Shown in pieces: positions 61,987-64,000 of a DNA stretch of 64,000 bases. The notes under the pieces are model-generated. The model did no database searches. It saw only the letters and a program-made list of their open reading frames with translations, and had not been told where the DNA came from. The translations under genes and the position numbers were made by a program. Source of the stretch: Stella humosa (lineage in GTDB: Bacteria; Pseudomonadota; Alphaproteobacteria; ATCC43930; Allostellaceae); the NCBI RefSeq assembly GCF_006738645.1, contig NZ_AP019700.1:1066001-1130000 (forward strand), in the 5' to 3' direction. How positions within the stretch are numbered: position 1 is the stretch's first letter; each line of letters opens with the position of its first letter.

Positions 61987-64000
61987 GGCTGGCTGTCCCC
62001 ACCGATCTCGGCCACCAGGTTCATCCGTGCATCGACCGTCACCACGTCGCCGGGGCGCAGCAGCACGGTCGATTCGCGCTCCTCGATCAGGGCCGGGCCG
62101 GCGATGCGGTCGCCCGGCCGCAGGCGATAGCGGTCCCAGGTCGGCACCGCGACGAAGCCCGCTTCCTCCGGCATGTAGGCCAGCCGGCTGCCCTTGCGCG
62201 GGTCGCCTGCGTCGCCGGCTGGTGCCTCGGCGGCGGGCATCGCCGGCTCCGGCCCGTGCGCCGTCACCTTCCAGGTCACCGCCTCCACCGGCTCGTCGAT
62301 CAGCGCCACGCCGAAGCGGCGGCGATAGAGCTCGGCGAAGCGCTCGGTCATGGACGGGAAGGCGCCGGCCAGGTCCTGGTCGGGCACCGGCACCTCGACC
62401 TCGTGGCCCTGGCCGCGGAAGCGCAGGTCGACGCGGCGGTCGATGGTGATATCCGCGGGCGCCAGCCCGGCATCGGCCAGGAAGGCCGCGGCGTCGGCCT
62501 CGAGCCGGCCCAGGATCTCGGCGAAGCGGGCGGGATCGAGGTCGGACAGGCGCACGGGCAGGGACCGCGCCACCTCGAAGGACAGCGGGCTCGCCAGCAG
62601 GCCCAGCGCCGACATCACGCCGGCACCGACCGGGAAGACGACGCGCGGAATGCGCAGCTTGCGCGCCACCCCCATGGCGTGGATCGGCCCGCCGCCGCCG
62701 AAGGCGACCATGGTCGCGCGCCTTGCGTCGAAGCCGCGCTCGACGGCATGGATGCGGAAGGCGCGCGCGATATCCTCGTTGATGATCTCGTGCACGCCCC
62801 AGGCCGTGCGCAGCACGTCGAGGCCGAGCGGCCCCCCGGCCGCGGCCAGGGCCGCTTCGGCTGCTGCCCGGTCGAGCGCCATGGCGCCGCCCAGGAAGAA
62901 ATCGGGGTCGAGATAGCCCAGGATCAGGTTGGCGTCGGTCAGCGTCGCCTGGGTGCCGCCGCGGCCGTAGCAGGCGGGACCGGGATCGGCGCCGGCGCTG
63001 CGCGGGCCGACCGACAGCAGGCCGCGCTCGTCGATGCCGACCAGGCTGCCGCCGCCCGCGCCGATCTCGGTCATGTCGATGACCGGGATCTTCAGCGACA
63101 GGCCGCTGCCGCGCTTGTGCTCGTAGGTGCGCGCGACCTCCATCTCGTACTGGCGCATCGGCCGGCCGTCGCGCACGAGCGCGCCCTTGGCCGTCGTGCC
63201 GCCCAGGTCGAAGGAGAGAAGGTCGGCCACCCCCAGTTCGCGCCCGTGGCGGGCCGACATCAGCACGCCCGCGGCCGGGCCGGATTCCAGCATGCGCACG
63301 GGAAAGCGCCGGGCGGTGGCCGGCGTCACCACGCCGCCGCTCGACGACATCAGGAACAGGCGCCCGGCGAACCCCGCCGTGGCCAGGCCCGCCTCCAGCC
63401 GGCCCAGATAGCGGTCGAAGCCCGGCATCGTGTAGGCGTTGACCGTCGTCGTGGTCCAGCGCTCGAACTCGCGCATCGCCGGCAGCACGTCGGCGCTGGC
63501 CGACAGGTGCAGGCGCGGAAACTCCGCCTCGACCAGGGCGCGCGCCGCCCGCTCGTGCGCGTCGTTGGCGTAGGAATGGAGGAAGCACAGCGCCAGCGAT
63601 TCGACGCCATAGCCATCGACCAGCTCGCGCACGGCCGCGATCAGGCCCGCCTCGTCGAGCGGCGTCTCGACGCTGCCGTCCCAGCGCATGCGCTCGCGCA
63701 CCTCGCGCCGGAGCGCGCGGGGCACGACCGGCGGGGCGAAGCGGATGCGCAGGTCGAACAGGTCGTAGCGTTGCTCCAGCCCGATATCGAGCTGGTCGCG
63801 GAAGCCCTCGGTCACGATCATGCCGGTGCGCGCACCGCGCCGCTCGATGACGGCATTGGTCACGAGCGTGGTGCCATGCACGATCTCGCCGATGTCGGCG
63901 GCGGTGATGCCGGCCGCGGCGGCCAGGGTCGCCACCCCCTCCAGCACCGCGCGCGACGGGTCGTCGGGCGTCGTGAGCTGCTTGTGCAGGCTGAGGCCCG
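61983..64000 (-). CDS. hyuA: Hydantoinase A / 5-oxoprolinase-type subunit (5' partial)
   Basis: The frame is open to the window edge, so the first residues are missing; the visible part begins with LHKQLTTPDDPSRAVLEG. HGTTLVTNAVIER, SFDLGGTTAKGALV (phosphate-binding loop of the actin-like ATPase fold) and VAFGGGGPIHA are family motifs; the C-terminal hydantoinase domain ends TVDARMNLV. Partner of hyuB; the substrate (hydantoin, oxoproline or ketone) cannot be told. Confidence 0.92.
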   Translation of the reverse strand, partial: GLSLHKQLTTPDDPSRAVLEGVATLAAAAGITAADIGEIVHGTTLVTNAVIERRGARTGMIVTEGFRDQLDIGLEQRYDLFDLRIRFAPPVVPRALRREVRERMRWDGSVETPLDEAGLIAAVRELVDGYGVESLALCFLHSYANDAHERAARALVEAEFPRLHLSASADVLPAMREFERWTTTTVNAYTMPGFDRYLGRLEAGLATAGFAGRLFLMSSSGGVVTPATARRFPVRMLESGPAAGVLMSARHGRELGVADLLSFDLGGTTAKGALVRDGRPMRQYEMEVARTYEHKRGSGLSLKIPVIDMTEIGAGGGSLVGIDERGLLSVGPRSAGADPGPACYGRGGTQATLTDANLILGYLDPDFFLGGAMALDRAAAEAALAAAGGPLGLDVLRTAWGVHEIINEDIARAFRIHAVERGFDARRATMVAFGGGGPIHAMGVARKLRIPRVVFPVGAGVMSALGLLASPLSFEVARSLPVRLSDLDPARFAEILGRLEADAAAFLADAGLAPADITIDRRVDLRFRGQGHEVEVPVPDQDLAGAFPSMTERFAELYRRRFGVALIDEPVEAVTWKVTAHGPEPAMPAAEAPAGDAGDPRKGSRLAYMPEEAGFVAVPTWDRYRLRPGDRIAGPALIEERESTVLLRPGDVVTVDARMNLVAEIGGDSQP

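Overview
The window is very GC-rich (mostly C/G at third codon positions). It has alphaproteobacterial hallmarks: ATGA/GTGA-coupled operons, many ABC uptake systems and catabolic clusters, and a ceramide-synthesis gene set of the Caulobacter type. A soil or freshwater alphaproteobacterium, perhaps Rhodospirillales-like, fits best, but no rRNA or tRNA gene is present to prove it.

Layout: (a) 1-2709 is the 3' part of an adenine-specific DNA methyltransferase cut by the window edge. (b) 2732-8245, leftward: CoA transferase, hydroxycinnamoyl-CoA hydratase-lyase and an NMT1-type ABC importer, diverging from a GntR regulator (8454-9197). (c) 9278-11352, leftward, and 11983-20412, rightward: a catabolic island of dehydrogenases, aminotransferase, hydrolase, M20 amidohydrolase, acyl-CoA dehydrogenase, aldehyde dehydrogenase and 2OG oxygenase. 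Its divergent promoter region carries the same TTGCATACAT-type sites as the gntR/importer region, so (b) and (c) look like one regulon. (d) 20596-25784: a divergent SDR/aldehyde dehydrogenase pair, two methionine sulfoxide reductases, a PncC amidase, a DMSP-lyase-like cupin and a 24-residue membrane peptide. (e) 25849-33331: an XRE-cupin regulator, a double-domain Rid protein and an SDR, divergent from a complete branched-chain-type ABC importer. (f) 33497-36564: groES and a groEL whose 3' end is joined out of frame to a damaged amidase gene. (g) 36806-37612: an FMN reductase and a small secreted protein.

(h) 37683-54928 is the most notable region: a sphingolipid factory. Serine palmitoyltransferase with its own ACP, an acyl-ACP synthetase, a ceramide-reductase-like epimerase and a GNAT-type ceramide synthase make the ceramide backbone. 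A tightly coupled triad (CDP-alcohol phosphotransferase, DAGK-family lipid kinase and a Tam41-like cytidylyltransferase) probably builds a phospho-headgroup, possibly through CDP-ceramide. Two further nucleotidyltransferases, a TagF-like transferase, an LptF/LptG-like permease pair, a HIT protein, a phosphoesterase and a MOP flippase surround them and suggest decoration and export of the lipid.

(i) 55047-60255 holds an HPP-CBS membrane protein, a YCII/ECF sigma pair, a solute-binding-like protein without signal peptide, an SRPBCC-GST pair and a DUF1236 protein whose ribosome binding site lies in a hairpin. (j) 60325-64000 is hyuB and the incomplete hyuA of a hydantoinase/acetone-carboxylase-type enzyme.

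A dispersed palindromic intergenic repeat occurs three times (9222, 20439, 33364). No CRISPR array, IS element, tRNA or rRNA was seen.
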